A program made the translations under genes and the position numbers. Shown piece by piece: positions 20,752 through 22,470 of a DNA stretch of 22,470 nt (position 1 is the stretch's first letter; the number at the start of each line of letters is the position of its first letter). The notes under the pieces were generated by a model. It did no database searches, was not told the DNA's origin, and saw only the letters and a list, made by a program, of their open reading frames with translations. Source of the stretch: Gracilariopsis chorda (Eukaryota > Rhodophyta > Florideophyceae > Gracilariales > Gracilariaceae). The stretch is taken from NCBI GenBank assembly GCA_003194525.1, contig NBIV01000950.1:1-22470 (forward strand). Direction: 5' to 3'.

Positions 20752-21011
20752 ATTTGATTAAACCCTGGGTTTGGTATTTTATGAAAATCGCTTCAAATTT
20801 GGCTGATAGTTGGTTTGGTAGTTGTGTCTGTACGTATTGTGATTGGTACTGCGTATGGATAGAAGTCATTACTATACTGTCCTAATCGTATTTATGGAGC
20901 ATGGTGGGTCGCTATAGACGATAGCGTCTGCCTAAACTACATATTTAGACCTGTGGATGAACTCTAGGTTCCCCTTTATCGTATGATGGATGCATTCTCT
21001 TTTCATCGATT
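20752..21011. other. Region E of unit 4: upstream of the zinc-finger gene (also 4979-5236, 10309-10569, 15505-15706)
   Basis: About 260 bases that must include part of the 5' leader or promoter if the gene is transcribed from within the unit. On the gene strand there is a TATA-like CCATAAATACG (20887-20897, about 136 bases before the ATG) and CATAAAATACC (20773-20783, about 22 bases before it). A small inverted repeat agacgatagcgtct lies at about 20917-20930. No strong promoter call is possible. In unit 3 much of this region is missing, including the first TATA-like string. Confidence 0.4.
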
Positions 21012-22470
21012 ATACACAGAGTAATTGGTATTGACAAAATCCTACGGGTTACATGAGTTCCAAACACATAGATCATATACGTGATGTTTCCAATGTCGAC
21101 AGAATCTCATCCTCTGAGTCGATGTTGCGCCTTCTTTGAAACATAGAAACGTGTTCAAGAGTCTTGTTCAATTCTCAATTTGGTTCACTCCCGGTCTGCT
21201 GCAAAATAAACGCAAATACTCATGTCACGTGAGTATGGCTACAAAAAGTGCCATTTTACATGAATGCAACAGTAGAGTATGCAGCCAGTGGGACTCTCCG
21301 GAATACACAAAATCGGGACAGTACTGTTTGAACAAGAAGGAACTTAGAAAGAATAAAAGAACCTTCTGAGGCAGTGGGAAACAGTACTGCACAGGTAGCT
21401 CGGCAGGAGTGACGAACTTTGTTCAGCGTGGCACGGAGACGAAGAAAGCCGCTCTGGCGCCCACGTGCTACAATTGATGATGGTTGGCCGTAGCACCCGG
21501 TCGTACATAGCCGCTCTTGCATCCGTATGTTCCAATCGACGGAGACGGAAATACGAAAGAGTAGCTTTATGGTTGTGGAGTTGAAGGCTACCACTTGCAT
21601 TATCCGGCGCCCATTGGTGCTTGCACCCAATCGGAAGGCGTTAGCTGTTACCCAGTTCGCAGGCTCTGCACTGTCCATCCCGTGTAAAGCGTGTCACGGG
21701 GTGCGTGCACATCGCGGTCCGATGAAGGTACGCCATGTCGCAAATATAGTATATATTATATACGTGTACAAGAAGAAACACAACCAGAGCCCACAAAGAC
21801 CAAAACATGACAGGGAGAGTCCGTCCAAAACCTCGACTTCTTTCAGGGCCGCCTGTCCAACCATTAGAAGCGTGTTAATATCAAAAAAGCATTGCATTTC
21901 ACTTGTAAATTAATTAAGAAGAAGTACAGTAATGGTCCGTATACAGAGCACACGCACCGCGCACTTCTTGCATGATTGGACTTGAATAGTCGTAAATGAC
22001 ACCAACAATAAACTACCAAAAGCCACCAACAATAAACTACCAAAAGCCACATACGCAGGCTAATACACCAGATTAAATTGTTAGCAAACCCGGAGTAACG
22101 TTTCATTGTCCAAAGCATCTCCTTCTTTAAATAAATACCATGATGATCAAATAGCTTTCTTAATAAACCAGGCTCCTCCACTTTGTTTTCAACTCTTTGG
22201 ATTGGGTTTCTTACTTTCTATTTTTTTTTTTACAGTGATTGTTGCAACACTGATATATGTTTGAATGAAACTGCTCTTTTTTCCTAATAGTAAACTTAGT
22301 TTTAATTTCGTAGCAGAGATGTTATTATAGTTGTTTCGCATGTCGTTCTAGAATCTAAAAAGCTCTTTGTGTAATCAAAGCATCACGTTACTGATTGTAA
22401 GGAAGGCCGTTCCTCTACATAAGTGTTTTTTTTGGGTGCTAGAAGGTTCCTCGTAGCCCAATTAATTTAC
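21012..22470. repeat. Macrosatellite unit 5 (partial, cut by window end)
   Basis: The first 1459 bases of a fifth unit, matching 1 to about 1425 of unit 1 and the equivalent parts of units 2 to 4. The array therefore continues beyond the right edge, and since unit 1 begins at base 1 in mid-pattern it probably continues to the left as well. Confidence 0.96.
22001..22048. repeat. 24-base tandem duplication, unit 5
   Basis: Two perfect adjacent copies. All five units have exactly two copies, so the duplication predates the spread of the unit. Confidence 0.85.

Larger units (their letters stand above)
15707..21011. repeat. Macrosatellite unit 4 (carries the intact zinc-finger gene)
   Basis: Fourth complete unit, 5305 bases. 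It is the only one in which the zinc-finger reading frame is open from ATG to stop, so it is the best reference unit for annotation. It still has its own small differences, such as a one-base loss in the Gag-like frame near 18164 and altered bases near 19100. Confidence 0.97.

Noticed and set aside
20917..20930. Small inverted repeat agacgatagcgtct as a terminator or operator
   Set aside because: Arms are only five bases, and in a eukaryotic context there is no reason to expect a hairpin terminator.
1..22470. CRISPR array or bacterial origin
   Set aside because: Repeats are kilobases long and contiguous, with no short repeat/spacer pattern. Genes are C2H2 zinc fingers, and there are no operons or ribosome binding sites.
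1..22470. Concatemer of a small virus genome of about 5 kb
   Set aside because: No replication initiator, capsid or polymerase gene is visible in the unit; most of it is non-coding. An extrachromosomal circle remains possible but not a recognisable virus.
1..22470. rRNA, 5S, tRNA or histone gene repeats, which are often tandem
   Set aside because: No conserved rRNA or tRNA signatures (for example ggttcgaatcc-type B boxes) and no histone-like proteins were seen in any frame.

Overview
The window is eukaryotic, most likely animal, DNA. It is almost entirely a head-to-tail array of one long unit. Using the same anchor (the string atacacagagtaattgg), copies begin at 1, 5237, 10570, 15707 and 21012. 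This gives four whole units of 5236, 5333, 5137 and 5305 bases and the first 1459 bases of a fifth. The units line up along their whole length. They differ mainly by single-base indels in short homopolymers and by small deletions; substitutions look rare. No bacterial gene organisation, tRNA, rRNA or CRISPR is visible. The assignment to animals rests on the C2H2 zinc fingers, the intron-like pyrimidine tracts and a retroelement-like remnant. I cannot name the species.

Each unit has the same layout, read left to right on the + strand. (A) About 2.25 kb of spacer has no recognisable gene and includes a 24-base tandem duplication and a variable TA run. (B) About 450 bases on the - strand encode an open frame resembling the N-terminal Gag-like part of invertebrate retroelements, without the rest of the element. 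(C) About 1 kb of spacer holds a 7-bp-arm hairpin and three diverged copies of a ~37-base motif. (D) An intronless - strand gene of about 1.3 kb encodes a six-finger C2H2 protein. (E) About 260 bases lie upstream of that gene and join the next unit.

Only unit 4 carries the zinc-finger gene unbroken (19450-20751, 433 codons). It has an in-frame stop 9 bases before the ATG, so the frame is complete. In order the protein has a Ser/Arg-rich N terminus, a short predicted helix, a long Ala/Gly/Pro/Ser pentapeptide region, an Ala-Pro/Ala-Ser dipeptide run and six fingers. The pentapeptide region is written in DNA as a degenerate 15-base minisatellite. Copies in units 1, 2 and 3 are the same gene with frame-disrupting indels; many look like consensus-sequence errors. 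In unit 3 the N-terminal coding part and upstream region look 'thinned', with many pieces missing.

The most notable idea is a macrosatellite whose unit carries an intronless gene for a DNA-binding protein, formally like the DUX4-bearing D4Z4 array of mammals but with an unrelated zinc-finger product. Alternatives are an amplified gene cluster, an array on a B or sex chromosome, or reads through an extrachromosomal circle. The sequence alone cannot choose between them.
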